NCBI GenBank assembly: GCA_017550205.1
Contig: JAFZPS010000019.1
Span: 1-21,113 of the forward strand
Origin: Bacilli bacterium
Lineage (GTDB): Bacteria > Bacillota_I > Bacilli_A > RF39 > UBA660
Reading direction: 5' to 3'
Length of the DNA: 21,113 nucleotides
Within the stretch, counting starts at the first letter, position 1; each line of letters starts with the position of its first letter. Both the position numbers and the translations under genes were made by a program. The notes below the pieces were generated by a model. It was not told the origin of the DNA. It was given only the letters and a program-made list of their open reading frames with translations, and did not search any database. This document shows positions 13,350-20,879 of this stretch, one piece after another.

Positions 13350-13694
13350 ATGATAGACTTAATAAAAGCAAGAAAAGAATTTAAAAAATATATTGATAAT
13401 TATAATAACCAAGATGATCCTGGTTTTAATTTAAAAATAGTTCATACTTATCATGTTGTAGATAATGCCATGATGATTGCAAAAGAATTAGGATTAACTG
13501 AAGAAGATATTAACTTAGCTGGATTAATTGCTATCTTACATGACATTGGCAGATTTGATGAGTTAAAAAATCTAAAAAAATTTGATAGTGTAGGTAAAGA
13601 TGGAACTATATATTTATATGGTGATGAAGGAATTATAGATATAACTGTTGACGATACTAACACATCAACTGAAGTAAAAGAAAAAATCAAATAA
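13350..13694 (+). CDS. HD-domain protein, short, probably C-terminally truncated
   Basis: The first 80 residues read as an HD-superfamily phosphohydrolase: VHTYHVVDNAM (His32/His35) and ILHDIGRFDEL with the paired HD at 64-65 are the first metal ligands. Stand-alone proteins with this start are usually about twice as long and carry further helices with a final Asp ligand. Here the sequence changes after about residue 82 to GKDGTIYLYGDEGIIDITV and a polar tail, which does not look like an HD helical bundle, and stops at 114. I infer a truncated or chimeric gene that may be inactive. The start is supported by AGGGAGAT. It is the last gene before a terminator. Confidence 0.7.
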   Translation: MIDLIKARKEFKKYIDNYNNQDDPGFNLKIVHTYHVVDNAMMIAKELGLTEEDINLAGLIAILHDIGRFDELKNLKKFDSVGKDGTIYLYGDEGIIDITVDDTNTSTEVKEKIK

Positions 13695-13702
13695 TATTAA
13701 AT

Positions 13703-13729
13703 AAAGATATCGATAAGATATCTTTTTTT
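13703..13729 (+). terminator. Terminator after the HD gene
   Basis: AAAGATATC (13703-13711), loop GATAA, GATATCTTT (13717-13725), T tract to 13729. A 9-bp perfect stem that separates the two plus-strand operons. Confidence 0.9.
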
Positions 13730-13730
13730 A

Positions 13731-13739
13731 TGTTATAAT
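13731..13739 (+). promoter_or_regulatory. Extended -10 promoter of the seven-gene operon
   Basis: TGTTATAAT is a perfect extended -10 element placed directly after the terminator. The predicted start is near 13746, giving a leader of about 36 bases with GAAAGGAG before the NUDIX start. No good -35 box is visible because that position is inside the terminator stem. Confidence 0.6.
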
Positions 13740-13781
13740 AAAAATGTCGTTGATTAGGACATAATTGAAAGGAGATAAATT

Positions 13782-14249
13782 ATGAAAGCAATATTTAAAA
13801 GTGCAGTACACATGTTAATAATTAAAGATAATAAATTACTAGTACAAAAAAGAAAGGGTTCAAAATTATGGCCTGGATATTATGCCGTACCAGCAGGACA
13901 TATTGATGAAGGAGAAAATCAATATGATGCATTAATAAGAGAAGCTAAGGAAGAACTTGGTATCGTAATAAATCCAGAAAACATAATAAATAGTTATGTT
14001 GTATTAAGAAGAAATTTTTTTGAAATAGATGGAAAAAGATTAGAACCATACATCGATTATTATTTTGAAATAAATGAATATGAAGGAACACCTAAAATAA
14101 TAGAAGAAGATAAATGTGATGAATTAATATGGGCAGATATTAATAATCTACCTGAACCATTTATTAATTATGAAGGTGATTTCCTAGATGATAAAACAAT
14201 CACAACATATGATTGTATTACTGATGGAGCATACGTTAAAAAGAAATAG
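13782..14249 (+). CDS. NUDIX hydrolase (MutT-like)
   Basis: A 155-residue single-domain NUDIX protein with an exact Nudix box: G39, E45, R53-E54 and EELG (57-60), in GHIDEGENQYDALIREAKEELGI (shown here by key residues). KGSKLWPGYYAVPAGHIDEG before and within the box is typical of MutT/isopentenyl-type NUDIX proteins. It is the first gene of a seven-gene operon, behind a terminator and an extended -10 promoter, with AAAGGAG before the ATG. Possible substrates include oxidised nucleoside triphosphates or nucleoside-diphosphate sugars; the sequence does not decide. It is not closely related to the NUDIX protein encoded at 12067-12654. Confidence 0.93.
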   Translation: MKAIFKSAVHMLIIKDNKLLVQKRKGSKLWPGYYAVPAGHIDEGENQYDALIREAKEELGIVINPENIINSYVVLRRNFFEIDGKRLEPYIDYYFEINEYEGTPKIIEEDKCDELIWADINNLPEPFINYEGDFLDDKTITTYDCITDGAYVKKK

Positions 14250-14276
14250 GTATAATATTCGGTAGGGGGAAAATAT

Positions 14277-14957
14277 ATGATTTATACAGGAAAATATGAA
14301 AATTGTAAAAGTGGTAATTTGATTTCTATATCAGGTGATCGTGGAAAAAAAGTTGGTTTTGAAGGAAAATGTATTCCTAAATTTGCTCCTAAATTAGTTT
14401 TTTGGAAAATATGGGAAGAAAACATAGGTAAAATAGATGAATTAGAAAATACTAAATACTATATAAATGAATACTATAAGCAAGTATTAATTAATTTAGA
14501 TATAGAGGAAATTCTAAGAAATGAAAAAAATCCAATTTTATTATGTTATGAAGATTCAGATAAATTTTGTCATAGACATATCTTAGCTGAATATATTGAA
14601 CTTAAATATGGTATCAAAGTTCAAGAAATTGAAATTGATGAAAAGGGTAATATTATTCCTAAAGAAAGACCAAAATATATTAAAGAAATACTTATAGATG
14701 TAATACTAGAAAATGGATTAGAAAAATTTCAAAAACATGGTTGTTTTAATTGTGAATATGTTATAGATCCTGAAACAGTAGATTCTATTATTAATGAAAA
14801 TGAAGAATATAGTGAAATGAGTTATAGTGAAGCAGTTGAAAAAATTGGTCATTGTCTAGTAACACCTTATGATTATGGTATAAAGCATAATTATCATTGT
14901 AAATATTATTATCCAAATAGTGAATGTTTAGAAAAATGTAAAGTATTAAAAAGGTGA
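14277..14957 (+). CDS. DUF488-type protein with cysteine-rich C-terminal extension
   Basis: Residues 1-115 match the DUF488 family in order: an opening beta strand, LVFWKIW, YYKQVLINLD, and the signature LLCYEDSDKFCHRHILAEYI (Cys90, Glu92, Cys98, His99, Arg100). The function of DUF488 is unknown. A tail of about 95 residues follows that I do not recognise. It has six cysteines and several histidines: CFNC (156-159), GHC (193), HCKYYYP (208), CLEKC (217-221), a pattern that could bind zinc or an iron-sulfur cluster. The ribosome binding site is GGGGGA. It is the second gene of the operon; the next start follows the stop by five bases. Confidence 0.8.
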   Translation: MIYTGKYENCKSGNLISISGDRGKKVGFEGKCIPKFAPKLVFWKIWEENIGKIDELENTKYYINEYYKQVLINLDIEEILRNEKNPILLCYEDSDKFCHRHILAEYIELKYGIKVQEIEIDEKGNIIPKERPKYIKEILIDVILENGLEKFQKHGCFNCEYVIDPETVDSIINENEEYSEMSYSEAVEKIGHCLVTPYDYGIKHNYHCKYYYPNSECLEKCKVLKR

Positions 14958-14962
14958 TATCT

Positions 14963-15865
14963 ATGGAAAAACTAATAGATTTACATATTCATTCTAATAT
15001 ATCAGATGGAGTATTATCTCCTAAAGAAATAATAGATGAAGCAGTAAAAAATAATGTTAATACAGTTAGTATTTGTGATCACGATAGTGTAGAAGCATAT
15101 ACTAATGAATTATTTGAATATGCTAAAAAGAATAGTATTAATCTAATAACTGGTGTAGAAATAACTACACAAGATACAGTAGGAGTTCATGTCCTTGGAT
15201 ATAATATAGATCTAAATAATAAAGACTTATTAGATACATTATATAAATTAAAGAACTCAAGACATATATATTTGCATGATGTATCTAAAAAACTAAATGA
15301 ATTAGGTTATATAGTAAATGAAAAAGAACTTGATAAAATAGATACAGTCACTAAAGCACATATTGCCCTTGATATTTTAAATAATAAAGAAAACAAACAA
15401 TTATTAATTAAAACATTTGGCCATATTCCTAATATGGGTGAATTCATAGAAACAATTATGATAGAAGGATGTCCTGCTTATATAGAAAAGAAAACAATTT
15501 CTCCAAAAGAAGCATCTGAAATAATAAAAAAAGCTAATGGAAAAGTAGTATTAGCTCATCCAGTAAGTTATAAATATGAGAATAATTTAAATATAGAAGA
15601 TGTACAACAAATAGTAGATAAAATGAATCCTGATGGAATAGAAGCATATTACCATTATGTAGATAGATACAATAATAAAGTAGATGAAGTAAACAAATGG
15701 TTAGAATTTGCTAAAAAGAATAATAAATTTGTAACTATAGGATCTGATTTTCATAAAAAAGATGGTATTAGACCAGAAATAGGTCTTATTAATTATGATA
15801 TAGATATAACTACAAAAGAAATAGATAATATATTAAATTGTATTAAAGGAGATAAACATGGGTAA
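14963..15865 (+). CDS. PHP-domain phosphoesterase, second paralogue
   Basis: A 300-residue PHP protein of the same family as the one encoded at 4280-5137. Ligand motifs are LIDLHIHSNISDG (H8, H10), ICDHDSV, TGVEITT, VVLAHPVSY and TIGSDFHKKDG, with HVLGYNIDL and GIEAYYHY. The central NRHIGRPDL segment of the first paralogue is replaced by TKAHIALDIL, keeping the His but losing Arg and Pro, which may change substrate choice. I choose ATG 14963 over GTG 14954, because AGGTGAT covers the GTG and the family begins MEKLIDLH. Probably a 3',5'-bisphosphonucleotide or RNA 5'-end phosphoesterase. It overlaps the next gene by eight bases. Confidence 0.92.
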   Translation: MEKLIDLHIHSNISDGVLSPKEIIDEAVKNNVNTVSICDHDSVEAYTNELFEYAKKNSINLITGVEITTQDTVGVHVLGYNIDLNNKDLLDTLYKLKNSRHIYLHDVSKKLNELGYIVNEKELDKIDTVTKAHIALDILNNKENKQLLIKTFGHIPNMGEFIETIMIEGCPAYIEKKTISPKEASEIIKKANGKVVLAHPVSYKYENNLNIEDVQQIVDKMNPDGIEAYYHYVDRYNNKVDEVNKWLEFAKKNNKFVTIGSDFHKKDGIRPEIGLINYDIDITTKEIDNILNCIKGDKHG

Positions 15866-16529
15866 AAAAACATTATTTTTTTCTAATATAATAGGCGATA
15901 TAATGAGTAATGATATTAATTCTAAATTTAATGATTATATGGAAGAATATCTAAAGAAAAATATTAATAGTGATTATAGTATGATATTTATAGATGCTCC
16001 TGGTTTAGGAGGAGAAGAAAACTATTTGCCTAATATTATTAGATGTTTTAATAGAATAGGAATTGACTTTAAAAGTATAATTCACGTAAATAGTAATACA
16101 TTAAGAAGTAATATAGATGATTTCTTATTAAATAATAATAAAATATTATATTTCTTAATGGGAGGTAATCCTTATACACAAATAGAAACAATAAAAAGAT
16201 TAAATATGATAGAAGAAATAAAGAATCATAATGATCTAGTAATAGGTTTTTGTGCAGGAGCTATTAATCTATCAAAATATTCTATTTTAACTTCAGATGA
16301 GGATTTCCCTGAAGTAGATAATTATGAAGGAATAGATAGAGAAGATATTTGTGTAGAACCACATTATAATAATCCATACGATATAAAAAGAAATAATGAA
16401 CTACAAGATTTTTCTAATAAACTCAATACTAATATTTATTGTGTACCAGATAAAAGTATAATTTACTTTGAAAATGGTATAAAAACAGAAAAAGGAATAA
16501 TTTATACAGTAGAAAAGGAGAATATATGA
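15858..16529 (+). CDS. S51-like protein with Cys at the nucleophile position
   Basis: A 223-residue protein with the peptidase S51 / class I glutamine amidotransferase-like fold. YFLMGGNPYTQIETI (about 98-112) corresponds to the CGGDT region of S51 enzymes, and VIGFCAGAINLS (128-139) is the nucleophile elbow. In S51 peptidases this is GxSAGA; here Ser is replaced by Cys132. CVEPHYNNP keeps the histidine (His169). The S51 protein at 8103-8798 keeps Ser, so this copy has diverged, either to a cysteine hydrolase or to another activity. The start is backed by GGAGAT; the stop overlaps the next start by ATGA. I could not assign a substrate. Confidence 0.82.
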   Translation: MGKKTLFFSNIIGDIMSNDINSKFNDYMEEYLKKNINSDYSMIFIDAPGLGGEENYLPNIIRCFNRIGIDFKSIIHVNSNTLRSNIDDFLLNNNKILYFLMGGNPYTQIETIKRLNMIEEIKNHNDLVIGFCAGAINLSKYSILTSDEDFPEVDNYEGIDREDICVEPHYNNPYDIKRNNELQDFSNKLNTNIYCVPDKSIIYFENGIKTEKGIIYTVEKENI

Positions 16530-17416
16530 AAAAATTTGCAATAATAGAAATAGGTAGTTATAATACTAAAACTCATGTATATGAAGATGAAAAAATTATA
16601 TATGATAAAACTAATACATTAAAACTAAAAGCTAATTATAAAGAAAATGGTAAGATTAGTGATAATGATATTAATGAAATAATTAATATTATTAAAAATG
16701 CTTATAAATATACAGAAGATGTTCATGTATATGGATGTAGTATATTTAGAAATATAAGTGTTGAAGAATTAAATGAAATAAATGAAAAAGTATACAAAGA
16801 ATGTAATCTTAAGATAGAAGTAGTAACACAAGAAGATGAAGCATATTATACTGCATATGGTTGCTATTCAAATATTGATTATAAAGATAATATTTGTATA
16901 TTTATAGGTGGAGGAGGTTCCATCGAATTAATATTTGTTAAGAATAAAGAAATAATAGATAAAAAATATTATAATTTTGGAGTAGTAGATGTTACTAATA
17001 AATTTGAAAGTTTAAAAGATGATATTCCTACTTGTACATTTGATGAAGTATATAATTATATTAGTGAATTAATACCTGATATTAATACAAAAGCTGATCT
17101 ATTAATTCTAGCTGGTGGAGATCACTTCTACTGGTATAATAATGCAGAATATAAATTATTAGATAATGAATTATATAAAGCTGATAATCAAAATAAAATA
17201 ATTACTATAGATAAGAGTGATGAATATGATAAAGATGCTTTAGTTACTTCACTAGAAAAAATTAAAAATAATAGTGATAATCCTAGTTGGTTTGATGGAT
17301 CACGTGCTATGAAAGTTATTACTAATTATATATCTCATCAAGTAAATGCTAAATACATAATTCCTACTAGAATAAATATGGAAGATGGTATTAAAGAAGT
17401 ATTAATTAATAATTAA
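16526..17416 (+). CDS. Ppx/GppA-family phosphatase-like protein
   Basis: This is a 296-residue actin-fold protein similar to the N-terminal catalytic part of exopolyphosphatase and guanosine pentaphosphatase. AIIEIGSYNTKTHVYE (5-20) is phosphate-loop 1. VVTQEDEAYYTAYG (99-112) matches the segment holding the catalytic Glu (ISGEEEA in typical members). IFIGGGGSIELIF (125-137) is phosphate-loop 2. IIPTRINMEDGIKEVL at the end corresponds to the terminal DGI motif. It lacks the C-terminal HD domain of long members. Several usual residues are altered (IEIGSYNTK for IDIGSNS), so specificity may differ from polyphosphate or pppGpp. It is coupled to the previous gene by ATGA. Confidence 0.82.
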   Translation: MKKFAIIEIGSYNTKTHVYEDEKIIYDKTNTLKLKANYKENGKISDNDINEIINIIKNAYKYTEDVHVYGCSIFRNISVEELNEINEKVYKECNLKIEVVTQEDEAYYTAYGCYSNIDYKDNICIFIGGGGSIELIFVKNKEIIDKKYYNFGVVDVTNKFESLKDDIPTCTFDEVYNYISELIPDINTKADLLILAGGDHFYWYNNAEYKLLDNELYKADNQNKIITIDKSDEYDKDALVTSLEKIKNNSDNPSWFDGSRAMKVITNYISHQVNAKYIIPTRINMEDGIKEVLINN

Positions 17417-17428
17417 TAAGGAGAACTT

Positions 17429-18277
17429 ATGGAAAAAATACATGTAATACTAGATACAGATACATATAATGAATGTGATGATCAGTTTGCTTTAACATAC
17501 TTAATTAAACATCAAGATATCTTTGATATAGAAGCAATCACAATAGCACCATATTCGCATCATACAATATATATATCGGCTCCTGATAGTCAAGGATTAA
17601 GTTATAATGAAGCTAAGAAAATATGTAAGTATTTTAAATATGATGAAGAAAAAGTATATAAAGGATCTAGTAATTACCTTATAAGTGGCTATAGTGAAGA
17701 TAATGATGCAGTTAATAAGATTATTGAAATAGCTCATAAAAATGATAAAACTTATATTTTAGGAATAGCTGCTCCTACAAATATAGCTCTAGCTATAAAG
17801 AAAGATCCTAGTATAATAAATAAAATTGAAATTATCTGGTTAGGTGGTCATAAACTAGGTTATGAAAATAATGTTGAATATAATTTTAAACAAGATTTAG
17901 AAGCAGTAAAAACCATGTTTAATTCAGGTGTACCTTTAACTGTATTACCAGCTAAAGGAGTAGTTTCTAAACTAAATATAAATATAAATGTTTTAAAAGA
18001 AAACTTAGCAAATATAAATGATTTATATGATTATTTAATAGAAAGATTTCATGATGATGGATATCATCCAATACGTGAAGAAAGACCTATTTGGGATATT
18101 GCAGTAATTGCTTATATGGTAAATAAAAATTGGTTTGAAGAAACTAAAATAAGTTGTCCGGATATATTAGAAGATACATCATATCAATTCACAAAGAAAA
18201 AAAATAAAGTAACTTTTGTTACTGATTTAGATAAAGATAAAATATATAACGATCTATTTACTAGATATAAAATGTAA
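17429..18277 (+). CDS. Nucleoside hydrolase (IUNH family)
   Basis: A 282-residue inosine/uridine-preferring nucleoside hydrolase-like protein, a family that splits the N-glycosidic bond of ribonucleosides. The calcium-site motif near the N-terminus is DTDTYNECDDQFAL (residues 9-22), the two-residue-longer form of the usual DxDxxxDD. ILGIAAPTNIALAIKKDP and EIIWLGG (about 110-140) match the family's core strands, YNFKQDLEAVKTMF corresponds to the EFNxxxDPEA region, and RPIWDIAVIAYM near 235 holds the C-terminal Asp of the metal site. The ribosome binding site is AAGGAGA, 12 bases after the Ppx/GppA-like stop. The natural base preference is not readable. Confidence 0.9.
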   Translation: MEKIHVILDTDTYNECDDQFALTYLIKHQDIFDIEAITIAPYSHHTIYISAPDSQGLSYNEAKKICKYFKYDEEKVYKGSSNYLISGYSEDNDAVNKIIEIAHKNDKTYILGIAAPTNIALAIKKDPSIINKIEIIWLGGHKLGYENNVEYNFKQDLEAVKTMFNSGVPLTVLPAKGVVSKLNININVLKENLANINDLYDYLIERFHDDGYHPIREERPIWDIAVIAYMVNKNWFEETKISCPDILEDTSYQFTKKKNKVTFVTDLDKDKIYNDLFTRYKM

Positions 18278-18297
18278 TAGTAAATGAAAGGAATACT

Positions 18298-18978
18298 ATG
18301 GATTCTATAAAAGAAAAACTATTTAAACTTCAAGATAAGAAGTATCAAGAAATGCAATTTAAAATAATACCTAATATAGATAATTCTACTATTATAGGGG
18401 TAAGAACTCCTGAGATAAAAAAATTAGCTAAAGACGTAGTTAAAGGTGATTATAAATCTTTTTTAGAAGAATTACCTCATAGATACTTTGATGAAAATCA
18501 ACTACATGCCTTCATAATATCTGAAATAAAGGATTATGATGAATGTATTAATTATATTAATAAATTTCTACCATATATAGATAATTGGGCTACATGCGAT
18601 ACATTAATACCAAAAGTATTTAAAAAAAATACTGATAAATTAATAATAGAAGTAAAGAAATGGATTAAATCTAAAGAAGATTACACTATAAGATATGGTA
18701 TAGGTACTCTTATGAGATTTTATTTAAATGATGAATTTAAAGAAGAATATTTAGAGCTAGTATCTAAGATTAAATCTAATGAGTATTATGTAAATATGAT
18801 GATTGCTTGGTACTATGCAACAGCTTTAGCTAAGCAATATAATTCAACAATTAAATATATTGAGAATAATAAATTAGATACATGGGTACATAATAAAACA
18901 ATCCAAAAAGCTATTGAAAGTTATAGAATTACAGATAAACAAAAAGATTACTTAAGAAAATTAAAAAGAAAAGACTAA
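18298..18978 (+). CDS. DNA alkylation repair protein, AlkD-like
   Basis: A 226-residue HEAT-like-repeat protein of the AlkD family, which removes positively charged alkylated bases (such as 3- and 7-methylpurines) from DNA without flipping them. Family features are GVRTPEIKKLAKDV near the start, DENQLHAFIISEIKDYDE, YIDNWATCDTL (the conserved W and D, about 92-102), WIKSKEDYTIRYGIGTLMRFYL, YYVNMMIAWYYATALAKQY and the final KAIESYRIT. The length is typical. The gene closes the seven-gene operon and its stop overlaps a strong terminator. Linkage to nucleotide hydrolases suggests a base-damage or salvage theme, though this is inference from position. Confidence 0.93.
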   Translation: MDSIKEKLFKLQDKKYQEMQFKIIPNIDNSTIIGVRTPEIKKLAKDVVKGDYKSFLEELPHRYFDENQLHAFIISEIKDYDECINYINKFLPYIDNWATCDTLIPKVFKKNTDKLIIEVKKWIKSKEDYTIRYGIGTLMRFYLNDEFKEEYLELVSKIKSNEYYVNMMIAWYYATALAKQYNSTIKYIENNKLDTWVHNKTIQKAIESYRITDKQKDYLRKLKRKD

Positions 18979-18993
18979 TTTTTAGTCTTTTTT
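18969..18993 (+). terminator. Terminator of the seven-gene operon
   Basis: AAAAGACTAA (18969-18978), loop TTT, TTAGTCTTTT (18982-18991), with more T to 18993. A perfect 10-bp stem that includes the AlkD stop codon. Confidence 0.9.
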
Positions 18994-19058
18994 ATTTACT
19001 TAAACTACATAAAATTATAAAATAGTATTAGTAGAGTATAAATAGTAGGGAGGTTTAT

Positions 19059-20516
19059 ATGAAAAAAGGTTTTGATAATGAGAAGTATGTAAAAATACAA
19101 AGTAAAAAGATTAAAGAGAGATTTAAATTATTTGATAAGTTATATCTAGAAGTAGGGGGAAAATTATTTGATGATTCTCATGCAGCAAGAATACTACCCG
19201 GTTTTAAGAATGATGTTAAAATCAGTATGTTTAAAGAACTTAAAAATGATTTAGAAATTATTTTCTGTATTAATGCCGGTGATATAGAGAAGAATAAGAC
19301 AAGAGGAGAATATGGTATTACATATGATCAAGAAACTTTATCGTTAATAAATAAATCTAAAAAAATGGGATTCTCTGTAAATAGTGTAGTTATAACTCTT
19401 TATAAGAATCAAGTAAGTGTAGATGAGTTTATTAATAAACTAAATAGAAATGGTATTAAGACTTATATACATACAGCTACTAAAGGTTATCCAACTGACG
19501 TTGATACTATAGTTAGTGATGAAGGATATGGTGCTAATCCCTATATTGAAACAACAAAACCTTTAATATTAGTAAATGCTCCAGGTCCTGGTAGTGGAAA
19601 ACTTGCAACTTGTCTTTCTCAAATATATCATGAGAATAAAAGAGGAGTTAATGCAGGATATGCTAAATTTGAAACATTCCCAGTATGGAATTTACCTTTA
19701 AAACACCCTGTTAATCTTGCTTATGAAGCCGCTACAGCTGATTTAAAAGACGTTAATATGATTGATCCATTCCATCTAGAAAAGTATGGAAAACAGGCTG
19801 TAAATTATAATAGAGATATAGAAACATTCCCTATATTAAAAAGTATCTTAAATAAAGTAATGAATAAAGATATATATTATTCTCCTACAGATATGGGAGT
19901 TAATATGGTAGGTTTCTGTATTACTAATAATGATGTTGTAGAAGAAGCTTGTAAAAAAGAAATAGTAAGAAGATATTATAATGAATTAAATAATTATAAA
20001 ATAGGTTTATGTGACGAAGATACTTATAGAAAAGTAAAACTATTAATGAATGAATTAAATATAGATGAAACATACTTAGATGTAATTAAACCTGCTTTAG
20101 ATAAAAAAGAAAAAGAAAATGGACTACCAGTAATAGCTATGAAAGTAAATAAAAAAGTTCTTACAGGTAAACAAACAGAATTACTTACTCCAGCAGGAGC
20201 AGTAGTATTAAATGCTATTAAGTATTTAAGTAAAATACCTGATGATATACCATTACTAAGTCCATCTATCTTAAAACCAATATTAGATTTAAAGAAAAGT
20301 ATGAATACTGGTGATAGATTAAATCTAACAGAAGTTATAACTGCATTAAGTATATGTTCTGTAACTAATCCATTAGCCGCTAAAGCATTATCTAGTTTAC
20401 CTAAACTAAATAGTTCAGAAGCTCATGCTACTTATATAGTTACAGGTCCAGATAAAAAAGCTTTAAAAGATTTAAAAATAAATCTTACATGCGAAAGTGA
20501 ATTCTTAGGAGATTAA
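19059..20516 (+). CDS. DUF1846 family protein
   Basis: A 485-residue protein that matches DUF1846 over its full length. Recognisable segments are GFDNEKYVKIQSKKIKERF at the start, LYLEVGGKLFDDSHAARILPGF (about 28-49, key part), GYGANPYIETTKPLILVN and APGPGSGKLATCLSQIYHE (about 173-191), a P-loop-like loop, then KFETFPVWNLPLKHPVNLAYE. The family is common in Bacillota and its biochemical role is not established to my knowledge. The APGPGSGK loop suggests phosphate or nucleotide binding. The start has AGGGAGGT. It is the first gene after the terminator at 18993; a TATAAA at 19037-19042 may be part of its promoter, but the match is weak. Confidence 0.92.
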   Translation: MKKGFDNEKYVKIQSKKIKERFKLFDKLYLEVGGKLFDDSHAARILPGFKNDVKISMFKELKNDLEIIFCINAGDIEKNKTRGEYGITYDQETLSLINKSKKMGFSVNSVVITLYKNQVSVDEFINKLNRNGIKTYIHTATKGYPTDVDTIVSDEGYGANPYIETTKPLILVNAPGPGSGKLATCLSQIYHENKRGVNAGYAKFETFPVWNLPLKHPVNLAYEAATADLKDVNMIDPFHLEKYGKQAVNYNRDIETFPILKSILNKVMNKDIYYSPTDMGVNMVGFCITNNDVVEEACKKEIVRRYYNELNNYKIGLCDEDTYRKVKLLMNELNIDETYLDVIKPALDKKEKENGLPVIAMKVNKKVLTGKQTELLTPAGAVVLNAIKYLSKIPDDIPLLSPSILKPILDLKKSMNTGDRLNLTEVITALSICSVTNPLAAKALSSLPKLNSSEAHATYIVTGPDKKALKDLKINLTCESEFLGD

Positions 20517-20517
20517 T

Positions 20518-20862
20518 ATGAACTATAATATAACTAATGTAAAAATATGTGTAACAATACCGATAGGATATACTGATAAAGTAAGAGAAGCTATTTGTAA
20601 GGCAGGTGCTGGTCAAATAGGAGATAATTATAGTGACTGTTCTAATACAATAAAAAGTATTGGCACATTTAAGCCAATTAATAATGCTAATCCATTTATT
20701 GGAGAAAAAGATAAATTAGAAAGAGTTGAAGAAGAAAAACTAGAAGTAATATGTAATGTTTCTAAAGTAAAAGAAGTAGTTAAAGTACTAAGAGAAGTTC
20801 ATCCATATGAAGTACCTGCTATAGATATATATCCATTATTAGACGAAAGCAATTTTAATTAA
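20518..20862 (+). CDS. COG3323-type protein (YqfO middle-domain/CutA-like)
   Basis: A 114-residue protein resembling the stand-alone COG3323 domain, which also occurs inserted in Bacillus YqfO (NIF3 family) and has a PII/CutA-like ferredoxin fold. Characteristic features are VTIPIGYTDKVREAICKAGAGQIGDNYSDC, a central GTFKPINNANPFIGEKDKLERVEEEKLEV (both given by key segments) and the closing VREVHPYEVPAIDIYPL pattern (LREVHPYEVPAIDIY here). It starts one base after the DUF1846 stop behind AGGAGAT, so it is co-transcribed. Function is unknown; metal or ligand sensing is suggested by the fold only. Confidence 0.88.
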   Translation: MNYNITNVKICVTIPIGYTDKVREAICKAGAGQIGDNYSDCSNTIKSIGTFKPINNANPFIGEKDKLERVEEEKLEVICNVSKVKEVVKVLREVHPYEVPAIDIYPLLDESNFN

Positions 20863-20879
20863 ATGAAAAGAGGTAAAGT

